Below are positions 47,654 to 62,400 of a stretch of DNA of 64,000 nt, piece after piece. Where the stretch lies: the NCBI GenBank assembly GCA_022605955.1, contig JAKCOZ010000032.1:9201001-9265000 (forward strand), read 5' to 3'. Position 1 is the stretch's first letter. Each line of letters starts with the position of its first letter. Origin of the DNA: Rallus limicola (Eukaryota; Chordata; Aves; Gruiformes; Rallidae). Both the position numbers and the translations under genes were made by a program. Below the pieces are notes generated by a model. It was given only the letters and a program-made list of their open reading frames with translations. It did not search any database and was not told the origin of the DNA.

Positions 47654-50600
47654 GATAACTGAACCATAAACCTAACCTTAACCGTAACTCTAACCCTAAC
47701 CCTAATCCTAACACTAACCCTAACCCTAACCATAATTGAACCCTTACCCTAACCCTTACCCTAACCCTAACGCTAAGTGAACCCTAACCCTAACCCTAAC
47801 CCTAACCCTAACTGAACCCTAAACCTTACCCTAACACTAACCATAACCCTAACAGTATCGTAACCCTAACCCTAACCCTAACCATAAACCTAACGGAACA
47901 CTAACCCTAACCGTAACACTAACCCTTACCCTAACCCTAACGCTAAGTGAACCCTAAACCTAACCCTAATCCTAAACCTAACCCTAACCCTAACTGAACC
48001 CTAAACCTTACCCTAACACTAACCCTAACCATTACAGTATCCTAACCCTAACCCTAACCCTAACCCTAACCCTAACGGAACACTAACCCTAACCCTAACC
48101 CTAACCCTTACCCTAACGCTAACTTAACCCTATCCCTAACCCTAACCCTAATCCTAATCCTAACCCTTACCCTAATGCTAACTGAACTCTGACCCTAACC
48201 CTAACGCTATACCCTAACGCTAACTGAACACTAAACCTAACACTAACACTAACCCTAACCCTAACCCTAACTGAACCCTAACACTAACCTGAAACCTAAC
48301 ACAAACCCTAACTCTAACTGAACCCTAACTATAACCCTAACCCTAACCCTAACTCTAACCCCTAACCCTAAACTTAACTGAACCCTAACCCTAACCCTAA
48401 AAGTAAACCTAACCATAACCCAAAGCTTAACTGAACCCTATCCCTCACCCTAACCCTAACCCTAACGCTAACGATAATTGAACACTAACCCTAACCCTAA
48501 CACTAATCCTAACGCTAATAGAAACCTAACCCTAACCCTAACCCTAACCCTAACCCTAACTGCAACCTAACCCTAACCCTAACCCTGTACCTAACCCTAA
48601 TCCTAACCCTAACCCTTACCCTAACTGAACCCTAACCCTAACCCTAACACTAACCCTATCCCTATCTGAAACAAAACCTAACCCTAACCCTAACCATAAA
48701 TGAACCCTAAACCTAACCCTAACCCTAACTCTAACCCCTAACCCTAAACTTAACTCTAATCCTAACCCTAACCCAAACCCTAACACTAACTGAACCCTAA
48801 CTCTAACCCTAACCCTAAACCTAACCCTAACCCTAACGATAACGATAAGTGAACACTAAACCTAACCCTAACCCTAACCCTAATCCTTACGCTAACTGAA
48901 CCCTAACCCTAACCCTAACCCTAACCCTTACGCTAACCATAACGTTAACTGAACCCTAAACCGAACACTAACCCTAACCCTAACCCTATCCCTAACTGAA
49001 CCCTAACAATAACCTTAACCCTAACCAAAACCCTAACCCTATTTGAACCCTAACTATAACCCTAACCCTAACCCTAACCCTAACTGAACCCTAAACCTAT
49101 ACCTAAATCTAACCCTAACCCTAACCCTATCCCTAACTGAAACTTACCCTAATCCTAACACTAACTCTAACACTAACTGAACCATACCTTAACCCTAACC
49201 CTAATCCTAACTGAACCCTAACACTAACCCTAACACTAACCCTAACCCTAACCCTAACATTAACGCTAACTGAACCCTAAACCTAACCCTAACCCTAACC
49301 CTAACCCTAACCCCTAACCCTAACCTTAAACCTAACCCTAACCCTAACCCTAAACCGAACCCTAACCCTAACCCTAACCCTAACCCTAAGTGAACCCTAA
49401 ACCTAACCCTAACACTAACCCTTACCATAACCCTAACCCTAACTGAACCCCAACGTTAAGCCTAAGACTAACCCTAATCCTATCCCTAACCCTAACCCGA
49501 ACGCTAACTGAACCCTAATCCTAACCCTAAACTTAACCCTAAACCTAACCCTAACTCTAACCCTAACCCTAATCCTATCCCTAACTGAAACCTAACCGAA
49601 ACCCTAACCCTAACCATAACCTAACCCTAAACCTAACGCTAACTGAACCATAAACCTAACCGTAACCGTAAAGCTAACACTAACTCTATCCCTAACACTA
49701 ACCCTAACCCTAACCATAACAGAACACTAAACCTACCCCTAACCCTAATCCTAACGCTAAGTGAACCCTAACCCTAACCATAAACCTAACCCTAACGCTA
49801 ACTGAACACAAAGCCTAACCCAAACCCTAACCCTAACCCTAACCCTAAACCTAACTGAAACTTAACACTATCCCTAATCCTAACCCTAACCCTACGTCTA
49901 ACCCTAACTGAACCCTAACACTAACCCTAACCCTAACCCTAACCCTAACCCTAACTGAACCCTAACCCTAACACTAACCCTAACCCTAACCCTAACTGAA
50001 CCCTAACCCTAACCCTAAACCTAACCCTAAATCTAACTGAACCCTAAACCTAACCCTAACCCTAAGTCTAACCGTAAACCTTAGAGAACCCTAACTCTAA
50101 CCTTAACCCTAACTCAAACCCTAACCCTAACTTAACCCTAACCATTACCCTAACGCTAACCCTAACCCTTATTGAAGCCTAACCCTAACCCTAACCCTTA
50201 CCCTAACCATTACCCTAACTGAACCCTAACCCTAAGCCTTACCCTAACCCTAACCCTATCCCTAACACTAACCCGAACGCTAACTGAACCCTAAACCTAA
50301 CCCTAACCCTAAATTTAACGCTAACCCTAACACTAACCCTAACCCTAATCCTAACCCTAAATGAATCCTAACCCTAACCCTAACACTAACGCTAATCATA
50401 ACTGAACACTAACCCTAACTCTAACCCTAAAACTAACGCTAATGCTAAGTGAACCCTAACCCTAACCCTAACCCTAACCCTAATCCTAACGCTAACTGAA
50501 CCCTAACCCTAACCCTAACCCTAACCCTTACCCTAACCGAACATTAACCCTAACCCTAACACTAACCCTAACCCTAACCCTAACCCAAAAACTAATGCTA

Positions 50601-53460
50601 AATGAACCCTAACTCTAACCCTAACCCTAACCCTAACCCTAACCCTAACCATAACTGAACCCTAACCCTAACACTAACCCTAACTCTAACTGAAACCTAA
50701 ACCTAACACTAACCCTAACCATAACCGTAACCCTAACCGTAAACCTAACTGAACCCTAACCCTAAACCTAAAAGTAACCCTAACCCAAACCCTAACCGTA
50801 ATTGAACCCTAACTATAACCCTAACCCTAACCCTATCCCTAAACCTAACCCTAACTGAACACTAACCCTAACCCTAACAGTAACCCTAACCCTAACCCTA
50901 ACCCTAACTGAACCCTAACCCTATCCTTAATTCTAACCCTAACCCTAACTCTAACTGAACCCTAAACCTAACCCTAACGCTAACCCTAACTCTAACTGAA
51001 CCCTAAACCTAACCATAACCCTAACCCTAAATATAACCCTAAACCTAACACTAACCCTAAACTTAACCCTAACCCATACCCTAATCCTAACTGAACCATA
51101 ACCCTTACCCTAACCCTAACCCTAACCCTAACCCTAACACTAACACTAACACTAACGCTAACCATAACTGAACCCTAACCCTTACAGTAACCCTAACCCT
51201 AACACTAACGCTAATGCTAAGTGAACCGTAACCCTAACCCTAACTCTAACCATAACCCTAACCCAAACCCTAAACCTAACTGAACCCTAACCCTAACCCT
51301 AACCCTAACCCTAACCCTAATCCTAACGCTAACTAAACCCTAACCCTAACCCTAACCCTAACCCTAACCCTAACCCTAATCCTAACCCTAACAGAACCCT
51401 AACCCTATCCCTAAACCTAACCCTAACCCAAATCCTATCCGTAACTGAACCTTACCCTAATCCTAACCCTAACCCTAACACTAACTGAACCCTACCCTAA
51501 ACCTAACCCTAACCCTAACCCTAACATTAACGCTAACTGAACCCTAAACCTAACCCTAACCCTAACCTTAACCCTAAACCTAACCCGTAATCCTAACCTT
51601 AAACCTAACACTAACCCTACACCTAACCCTAACCCGAACCCTAACCCTAACCCTAACCCTAACTGAACCCTAACCCTAACCCTAACCCTAACCCTTACCA
51701 TAACCCTAACCCTAACTGAACCCCAACGCTAAGCCTAAAACTAACCCTAATCCTATCCCTAACACTAACCCGAACGCTAACTGAATCCTAAACCTAACCC
51801 TAAACCTAACCCTAACCCTAACCCTAACTCTAACACTATCCCTAATCCTATCCCTAACTTAACCCTAACCCTAACCCTAATCCTAACCCTAATCCTAACA
51901 CTAACCTAACCCTAAACCTAACGCTAACTGAACCATAAACCTAACCCTAACCGTAACGCTAACCCTAACCCTAACCTTAACACTAAACCTATCCCTAACC
52001 ATAACTGAACCCTAACCCGAACCCTAACCGTAATCCTAACGCTAAGTGAACCCTAACCCTAAACATAAACCTAACCCTAACGCTAACTGACCCCTTACCG
52101 TAACCCTAACTCTAACCCTAACGCTAATATTAATTTAACCATAACCCTAAACCTAACCCTAATCCTAACGCTAACTGAAACCTAACCCTAACACTAACCC
52201 GAACCCTAACCCTAACCCTAAACCTAACCCTAACCCTAACCCTAACCCTAACCCTAACCCTAACTGAACCCTAACCCTATCACTAATCCTCACCCTAACC
52301 CTAACCCTAACTGAACCCTAAACCTAACCCTAACGCTAACCCTAACGCTAACTGAACCCTAAACCTAACCCTAATCCTAACCCGAACCCTAACCCTAAGC
52401 CCAAACCCTAACCCTAACCCTTACCCTAACCCTAACCCTAACTTTTACCCTAACCCATACCCTAACCCTAACTGAACCATAACACTAAGCCTAACCCTAA
52501 ACCTAACCCTATCCCTAACACTAACCCGAACGCTAACTGAAACCTACACCTAACCCTAACCCAAAAACTAACCCTAACCCTAACACTAACCCTAACCCTA
52601 ACCCTAACACTAACTGAACCCTAACCCTAGCCCTAACTCTAACCCTAACCCTAACCATAATCCTTACCCTAACTGAACCCTAACCCTAACCCTAACCCAA
52701 ACCCTAACCATAATTGAACCCTAACCCTAACCCTAACCCTAACCCTAACCCTAACCCTAACCCGAACCCTAACCCTAACCCTAACCCTAACTGAACCCTA
52801 ACCCTAACACTAACCCTAAACCTAACCCTAAATCTAACTGAACCCTAAACCTAAACCTAACCCTAACCCTAACCCTAACCCTAACCCTAAAGCTAACCTT
52901 AACCCTAACACAAACCCTACCCCTAATTGAACAATAACCCTTACACTAACCCTAACACTAACCCTAACCCTAAACCTAAACCTAACCCTAAACTTAACCC
53001 TATCCCGTAACCTAACCCTAACCCTAACCCTAACGCTAACTGAACCCTAAACCTAACCCTAACACTAACCCTAACCCTAATCCTAACTGAACCCTGACTG
53101 AACCCTAAACCTAACCCTAACCCAAAACCTAACCCTAACCCTAAATGAACCCTAACCCTAACCGTAACCCTAACACTAACCCTAACACTAACTGAACCCT
53201 AAACCTAACCATAACCCTAAACCTAACCCAAACCCTAACCCTAAACCTAACCCTAACCCTAACTGAACCCTAACCATAACGCTAACTGAATCCTAAACCT
53301 AACCCTAATCCTAACCCTAACCCTAACTGAACCCTAACCCTATCCCTAACCCTAATCCTAACCCTAACCCTAACTGAACCCTAACCCTAACGCTAACTGA
53401 ACCCTAAACCTAACCCGAATCCTAACCCTAACCCTAACTGAAACCTAACCATAACGCTAA
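47654..53460. repeat. Higher-order unit 4 (about 5.8 kb)
   Basis: Same marker order: CCTTAGAGAACCC at about 50080 and AATATTAATTTAACC at about 52126. Near 52600 it lacks about 110 bp that units 1-3 have around CCAACCATAACTG. It ends in the same sequence as unit ends 1-3 (CCCGAATCCTAACC, about 53415). A short piece at about 53610-53770 then repeats the 48480-48640 block, showing a broken fifth unit. Confidence 0.85.
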
Positions 53461-56400
53461 CTGAACCCTAAACCTAACCCTAATCCTAACCCTAACCCTA
53501 ACCCTAACTGAACCCTAACCCTAACCCTAACACTAATCCTAACCCTTACTCTAACCCAAATTAAAACTTAAACCTAACCCTAACCCAAACCCTTACCCTA
53601 ACCCTAATTGAACACTAACCCTAACCCTAACACTAATCCGAACGCTAATAGAAACCTAACCCTAACCCTAACCCTAACCCTAACCCTAACTGCAACCTAA
53701 CCCTAACCCTAACCCTGTACCTAACCCTAATCCTAACCCTAACCCTTACCCTAACTGAACCCTAACCCTTACACTAAAACTAACCCTATCCCTATTAGAA
53801 CCCTAACCCTAACCCTTACCCTAACCCTAAACATAACCCTAACCGTTACCCTTACCCTAAATGAACCCTAACCCTAACCCTAAACCTAACCCTAACGCTA
53901 ACTGAACCCTAAACCTAACCCTAACCCTATCCCTAACCCAAACCCTAATAGAACCCTAACCCTAACACTAACCCTAACACTAAATATAAGCCTAACTGTA
54001 CCCTAACCCTAACCATAACCCTAACCCTAACTGAACCCTAACCCTAACCTTAACCCTAACCCTAACCCTAACGCTAACCCTAAACCTCACTGAACCCTAA
54101 ACCTAACCCTAATCCTAACCCTAACCCTAACCCTAACTGAACCCTAATCCTAACCCTAACCCTTACCCTACCTGATCCCTAACCCTAAACTTAACCCTAA
54201 CCTAAACCCTAACCCTAACTGAACAATAACCTTTAACCTAACCCTAACCCTAACCCTAACCCTAACCCTAACTGATCCCTAACCCTAAACTTAACTCTAA
54301 CGTGAACCCTAACCCTAACTGAACAATAACCCTTAACCTAACCCTAACCCTAACCCTAACCCTAACCCTAACAGTACCCTAACACTAACCCTAACCCTAA
54401 CCCTAACACTAACGCTAACAATAACTGAACCATAACCCTAAAACTAAACATAACCCTAACCCTAACCCTAAACCAATCTGAATCTTAACGCTAACTGAAC
54501 CCTAAACCTAACTCTAACCCTAACCCTAACCCTAACCCTAACCCTAAATTAAACTGAACCCTAATCCTAACCCAAACCCTATCCCTAACCCTAATCCTAA
54601 CCCTAAACCTTACCCTAACTGAACCCTAACCCTAACGCTACCCTAACCCTAACGATAACCCTAAACCTTAATGAACCCTAAACCTAACCCTAACCCTAAC
54701 ACTAAACCTAAACCTAACCCTTAACCTAACCCTAACTGAACCCTAACCCTAACCCTAAACCTAACCCTAACCCTAACCCTAACCCTAACCCTAACCCTAA
54801 CCCTAAGTGAACTCTAACGCTACCCCTAACCCTAACCCGATCCCTAACCCTAACCCTAACCCTAACCCTAACCCTTACCCTAACTGAACCCTAACCATAA
54901 CCCTAACCCTATCCCTAACCCTAACCCTAACCCTAACGCTAAACCTAACTATAACTGAATCCTTAACCTAACCATAACCCTAACCCAAACCCTAACACTA
55001 ACTGAACCCTAACTCTAACCCTAACCCTAACCCTAACCCTAACCCTAATCCTAACTGAACCCTAACCCTAACCCTAACACTAACCCTAACCCTAACCCTA
55101 ATCCTAACTGAACCCTAACTCTAAAAGTAACTCTAACCTAAACCCTAACACTAACTGAACAATAACGCTTACCATAACCCTAACCCTAACCCTAATCCTA
55201 ACAGTACTCTATCCCTAACCCTAACCCTAACAGAACCCTAACCCTAACCCTAACACTAACCCTAACCCTAACCCTAACCATAACTGAACACTAACCCTAA
55301 CCCTAATCCTAACACTCACGCTAAAGCTAAGTGAACCCTAACCCTAACCCTAACTCTAACCCTAACCCTAACTGAACCCTAACCCTATCCCTAAACCTAA
55401 CCCTAACCCTAACCCTAACCCTTACCCTAACAGAAACCTAACACTAAACCTAACTCTAACCCTAACCCTAACAATAACTGAACCCTAACCCTAACCATTA
55501 CACTAACCCTAACAGAACCCTAACCCTAACCCTAACCCTAACCCTAACCCTAACGCTAACTGTACCATAAACCTAACCCTAACCCTAACCCTAACCCTTA
55601 CTGTTCCCAAACCCTAAACTTACCCCTAACATAAACCCTAACCCTAACTGAACAATAACCCTTAACCTAACCCTAAACTTAACCCTAATCCTAAGCCAAT
55701 CTTAACCCTAACCCTAACGCTAACTGAACCCTAAACCTAAACCTAACCCTAACACTAACGTTAACTGAACCCTAAACCTAACACTAACCCTAACCCTAAT
55801 CCTAACCTTAACCCTAACCCTAAACCTAACTGAACCCTAAACCTAACCCAAACCCTAAACCTAACACTAAACCTAACCCTAACCCTAACCCTAACTGGAC
55901 CTTAACCCTTACCCTAACCCTAACCCTATCCCTAACTGAACCCTTACCCTAACCCTAACCCTAACCCTAAACCTAATCCTAACCCTAACCCTTACCCTAA
56001 CTGAACCCTAACCCTAACACTAAAAGTAACCCTATCCCTATTAGAACCCTAACCCTAACACTAACCCTAACCCTAATCCTAACCCTAACCGTTACCCTAA
56101 CCCTAAATGAACTCTAACACTAACCCTATCCCTAACTGAACCCTAACCCTAACCCTAAACCTAACCCTAACACTAACTGAACCCTAAACCTAAACCTAAC
56201 CCTATCCCTAACCCAAACCCTAATAGAACCCTAACCTTAACACTAACCCTAACCCTAAACCTAATCCTAACTGTACCCTAACCCTAACCATAACCCTAAC
56301 CCAAACTGAACCCTAACCCTAACCCTAACCCTAACACTAACGCTAACCCTAAAACTAACTGAACCCTAAACCTAACCCTAATCCTAACCCTAACCCTAAC

Positions 56401-59400
56401 CCTAACTGAACCCTAACCCTAACCCTAACCCTAACACTAGCGCTTACCCTAAACCTAACTGAATCCTAAACATAACCCGAACAGCAACACTAACCCTAAC
56501 CCTAACCCTAACCATAACAGAACCCTAACCCTAACCCTAACCCTAACCCTAACTGATCCCTAACCCTAAACTTAACCCTAACCTAAACCCTAACCCTAAC
56601 TGAACAATAACCTTTAACCTAACCCTAACCCTAACCCTAACACTAACGCTAACTGAACCCTAACCCTAACACTAACCCTTACCCTAACCCTAACCCTATC
56701 CCTAAACCTAACTGAACCCTAAACCTAACCCAAACCCTAAACCTAAGACTAATCCTAACCCTAACCCGAACCCTAACTGAACCCTAACCCTAACCCTAAC
56801 CCTAACCCTAACCTTAACCCTAACCCTAACTGAAACATAACCCTTATGCTAACTGAACTCTAAAGATAAACCTAACCCTAACCCTAACCCTAACCCTAAC
56901 TGAAACCTAACCCTAACCCTAACCCTAACCCTAACCCTAACCCTAAACCTAACTGAACCCTAAACCTAACCCTAAAACTAACCCTAACCCTAACCCTAAC
57001 CCTAAACCTAATCCTAACAGAACCCTAACCCTAACCCTAACACTAACACTAACGCTACAGCTAAGTGAACCCTAACCCTAAATCTAACCCTAATCCTAAC
57101 GCTAACTGAACCCTAACACTAACACTAACCCTAACCCTAACCCTAACTGAACCCTAACCCTATCCCTAAACCTAACCCTAACCAAAACCCTAACCCTTAC
57201 CCAAACAGAAACCCAACCCTAAACCTAACACTAACCCTAACCCTAACACTAACTGAACCCTAACCCTAACCGTTACCCTAACCCTAACAGAACCCTAACC
57301 CTAACCCTAACCGTAAGGCTAACTGAACCATAAACCTAACTCTAACCCTAACCCTAACTGATCCCTAACCATAAACTTAACCCTAACGTGAACCCTAACC
57401 CTAACTGAACAATAACCCTTAACCTAACCCTAACCCTAACCCTAACCCTAACCCTAACAGTAACCTAATACTAACCCTAAACCTAACCCTTACCCTAACG
57501 CTAACAAAAACTGAACCATAACCCTAAAACTAAACCTAACCCTTACCCTAACCCTAACCCTAAACCAAACTGAATCCTAACGCTAACTGAACCCTAAACC
57601 TAACCTTAACCCTAACCCTAACCCTAACCCTAACCCTAAACTAAACTGAACCCTAATCCTAACCAAAACCCTATCCCTAACAGTAATCATAACCCTAAAC
57701 CTTACCCTAACTGAACCCTAACCATAACCCTACACTAACCCTAACCCAAACCCTAAACTTACCCCTAACATAAACCATAAACCTAACTGAACAATAACCC
57801 TTAACCTAACCCTAAACCTAACCCTAACCCTATCCCAATCTTAACCCTAACCCTAACGCTAACTGAACCCTAAACCTAACCCTAACCCTAACCCTAACCC
57901 TAACCATAACATAACCCTAACCCTAACCCTAACCCTAACCCTAACTGATCCCTAACCCTAAAATTAACCCTAACCTAAACCCTAACCCTAACTGAACAAT
58001 AACCCTTAACCTAACCCTAACCCTAACCCTAACACTAACGCTAAGTGAACCCTAACCCTAACACTAACCCTTAACCTAACCCTAACCCTATCCCTAAACC
58101 TAACTGAACCCTAAACCTAACCCAAACCCTAAACCTAACACTAATCCTAACCCTAACCCTAACCCTAACTGAACCCTAACCCTAACCCTAACCCTAACCC
58201 TAACTGAACCCTAATCCTAACCCTAACCCTAACCTTAACCCTAACCCTAACTAAAACATAAACCTAATGCTAACTGAACCCTAAAGCTAAACCTTACCCT
58301 AACCCTAACCCTAACCCTAACTGAACCCTAACCCTAACCCTAACCCTAACGCTAACCCTAAACCTAACTGAACCCTAAACCTAACCCTAAAACTAACACT
58401 AACGCTAACCCTAACCCTAAACCTAATCCTAACAGAACACTAACCCTAACCCTAACCCTAACACTAACACTAACGCTAAATATAATTGAACCCTAACCCT
58501 AACCCTAAATCTAACCCTAATCCTAACGCTAACTGAACCCTAACCCTAACACTAACCCTAACCCTAACCCTAACTGAACCCTAAACCTATCCCTAAACCG
58601 AACCCTAAACAAAACCCTAACCCTTACCCTAACAGAAACCTAACCCTAAACCTAACACTAACCCTAACCCTAACACTAACTGAACCCTAACCCTAACCGT
58701 TACCCTAACCCTAACAGAACCCTAACCCTAACCCTAACCCTAAGGCTAACTGAACCATAAACCTAACCCTAACCTGAACCATAACCCTAACTGAACAATA
58801 ACCCTTAACCTAACCCTAACCCTAACCCTAACCCTAACCCTAACAGTACCCTAACACTAACCCTAACACTAACTCTAACCCTAACGCTAACAATAACTGA
58901 ACCATAACCCTAAAACTAAACATAACCCTAACCCTAACACTAACCCTAAACCAATCTGAATCCTAACGCTAACTGAACACTAAACCTAACCCTAACCCTA
59001 ACCCTAACCCTAACCCTAACCCTAAACTAAACTGAAGCCTAATCCTAACCCAAAACCTATCCCTAACCCTAATCCTAACCCTAAACCTTACCCTAACAGA
59101 ACCCTAACCCTAACGCTACCCTAACCCTAACGCTAACCCTAAACCTTACTGAACCCTAAACACAAACCTAACCCTAACACTAAACCTAACCCTAACCCTA
59201 AACCTAACCCTAACTGAACCCTAACCCTAACCCTAACCCTAACCCTAACCCTAAGTGAACTCTAACGCTACCCCTAACCCTAACCCGATCCCTAACCCTA
59301 ACCCTAACCCTAACCCAAACCCTTACCCTAACTGAACCCTAACCATAACCCTAACCCTAACCCTAACCTTAAACCTAACCCTAACGCTAAACCTAACTCT

Positions 59401-62400
59401 AACTGAACCCTTAACCTAACCCTAACCCTAACCCAAACCCTAACCCTAACTGAACCCTAACTATAACCCTAACCCTAACCCTAACCCTAACCCTAATCCT
59501 AACTGAACCCTAACCCTAACACTAACCCTAACCCTAACCCTAACCCTAACCCTAACTGAACCCTAACTCTAAACGTAACTCTAACCTAAACCCTAACCCT
59601 AGCTGAACAATAACCCTTACCCTAACCCTAACCCTAACCCTAATCCTAACAGTACCCTAACCCTAACCCGAACCCTAACTGGACCCTAACCCTAACCCTA
59701 AAACTAACCCTAACCCTAACCCTAACCATAACTGAACACTAACCCTAACCCTAATTCTAACACTCACGCTAAAGCTAAGTGAACCCTAACCCTAACCCTA
59801 ACTCTAACCCTAACCCTAACTGAACCCTAACCCTATCCCTAAACCTAACCCTAACCCTAACCCTAACCCTTACCCTAATAGAAACCTAACACTAAACCTA
59901 ACACTAACCCTAACCTTAACACTAACTGAACCCTAACCCTAACCATTACCCTAACCCTAACAGAACCCTAACCCTAACCCTAACCGTAAGGCTAACTGAA
60001 CCATAAACCTAACCCTAACCCTAACCCTAACCCTAACTGATCCCTAACCCTAAACTTAACCCTAACGTGAACCCTAAACCTAACTGAACAATAACCCTTA
60101 ACCTAACCCTAACCCTAACCCTAACCCTAACCCTAACAGTACCCTAACACTAACCCTAACCCTAACCCTAACCCTAACGCTAACAATAACTGAACCATAA
60201 CCCTAAAACTAAACCTAACCCTTACCCTAACCCTAAACTAATCTGAATCTTAACGCTAACTGAACCCTAAACCTAACTCTAACCCTAACCCTAACCCTAA
60301 CCCTAACCCTAACCCTAAACTAAACTGTACCCTAATCCTAACCCAAACCCTATCCCTAACCCTAATCCTAACCCTAAACCTTACCCTAACTGAACCCTAA
60401 CCCTAACGCTACCCTAACCCTAACGATAACCCTAAACCTTAATGAACCCTAAACCTAACCCTAACCCTAACACTAAACCTAACCCTAACCCTAAACCTAA
60501 CCCTAACTGAACCCTAACCCTAAACCTAAACCTAACCCTAACCCTAACCCTAACCCTAACCCTAACCCTAACCCTAACCCTAACCCTAACCCTAAGTGAA
60601 CTCTAACGCTACCCCTAATCCTAACCCGATCCCTAACCCTAACCCTAACCCTAACCCTTACCCTAACTGAACCCTAACCATAACCCTAACCCTATCCCTA
60701 ACCCTAACCCTAAGCCTAACGCTAAACCTAACTCTAACTGAATCCTTAACCTAACCCTAACCCTAACCCAAACCCTAACCCTAACTGAACCCTAACTATA
60801 ACCCTAACACTAACCCTAACCCTAACCCTAATCCTAACTGAACCCTAACCCTAACCCTAACACTAACCCTAACCCTAACCCTAATCCTAACTGAACCCTA
60901 ACTCTAAACTTAACTCTAACCTAAACCCTAACCCTAACTGAACAATAACCCTTACCATAACCCTAACCCTAACCCTAATCCTAACAGTACCCTATCCCTA
61001 ACCCTAACCCTAACTGAACCCTAACCCTAACACTAACCCTAACACTAAACCTAAGCCTAACTGTACCCTAACCCTAACCATAACCCTAACCCTAACTGAA
61101 CCCTAACCCTAACCCTAACCCTAACCCTAACCCTAACGCTAACCCTAAACCTAACTGAACCCTAAACCTAACCCTAATCCTAACCCTAACCCTAACCCTA
61201 ACTGAACCCTAACCCTAACCCTAACCCTTACCCTACCTGATCCCTAACCCTAAACTTAACCCTAACCTAAACCCTAACCCTAACCCTAACACTAACCCTA
61301 ACCCTAACACTAACTGAACCCTAACCCTAACCGTTACCCTAACCCTAACAGAACCCTAAACCTAACCCTAACCCTATCCCTAACGCTAACTGAACCATAA
61401 ACCTAACCCTAACCCTAACCCTAACCCTAACTGATCCCTAACCATAAACTTAACCCTAACCTGAACTCTAACCCTAACTGAACAATAACCCTTAAACTAA
61501 CCCTAACCCTAACCCTAACCCTAACCCTAACAGTACCCTAACACTAACCCTAAACCTAACCCTTACCCTAACGCTAACAATAACTGAACCATAACCCTAA
61601 ACCTAACCCTAACGCTAAACCTAACTCTAACTGAACCCTTAACCTAACCCTAACACTAACCCAAACCCTATCCCTAACTGAACCCTAAATATAACCCTAA
61701 TCCTAACCCTAACCCTAACCCTAATCCTAACTGAACCCTAACCCTAACCCTAACACTAACCCTAACCCTAACCCTAGCACTAACTGAACCCTAACTCTAA
61801 ACGTAACTCTAACCTAAACCCTAACACTAACTGAACAATAACCCTTACCCTAACCCTAACCCTAACACTAATCCTAACATTACCCTAACCCTAACCCTAA
61901 CCCTAACTGAACCCTAACCCTAACCCTAACACTAACCCTAACCCAAACCCTAACCCTAACCATAACTGAACCCTAACCCTAACCCTAATCCTAACACTCA
62001 CGCTAAAGTTAAGTGAACCATAACCCTAACCCTAACTCTAACCCTAACCCTAACTGAACCCTAACCCTATCCCTAATCCTAACCCTAACCCTAACCCTAA
62101 CCCTTACCCTAACAGAAACCTAACACTAAACCTAACACTAACCCTAACCCTAACGCTAACTGAACCATAAACCTAACCCTAAACCTAACCCTAACCCTAA
62201 CTGATCCCAAACCCTAAACTTACCTCTAACAGAAACCCTAACCCTAACTGAACAATAACCCTTAACCTAACCCTAAACCTAACGCTAATCCTAACCCAAT
62301 CTTAACCCTATCCCTAACGCTAACTGAACCCTAAACCTAACCCTAACCCTAACCCTAACACTAACGCTAACTGAAACCTAAACCTAACCCTAACCCTAAC

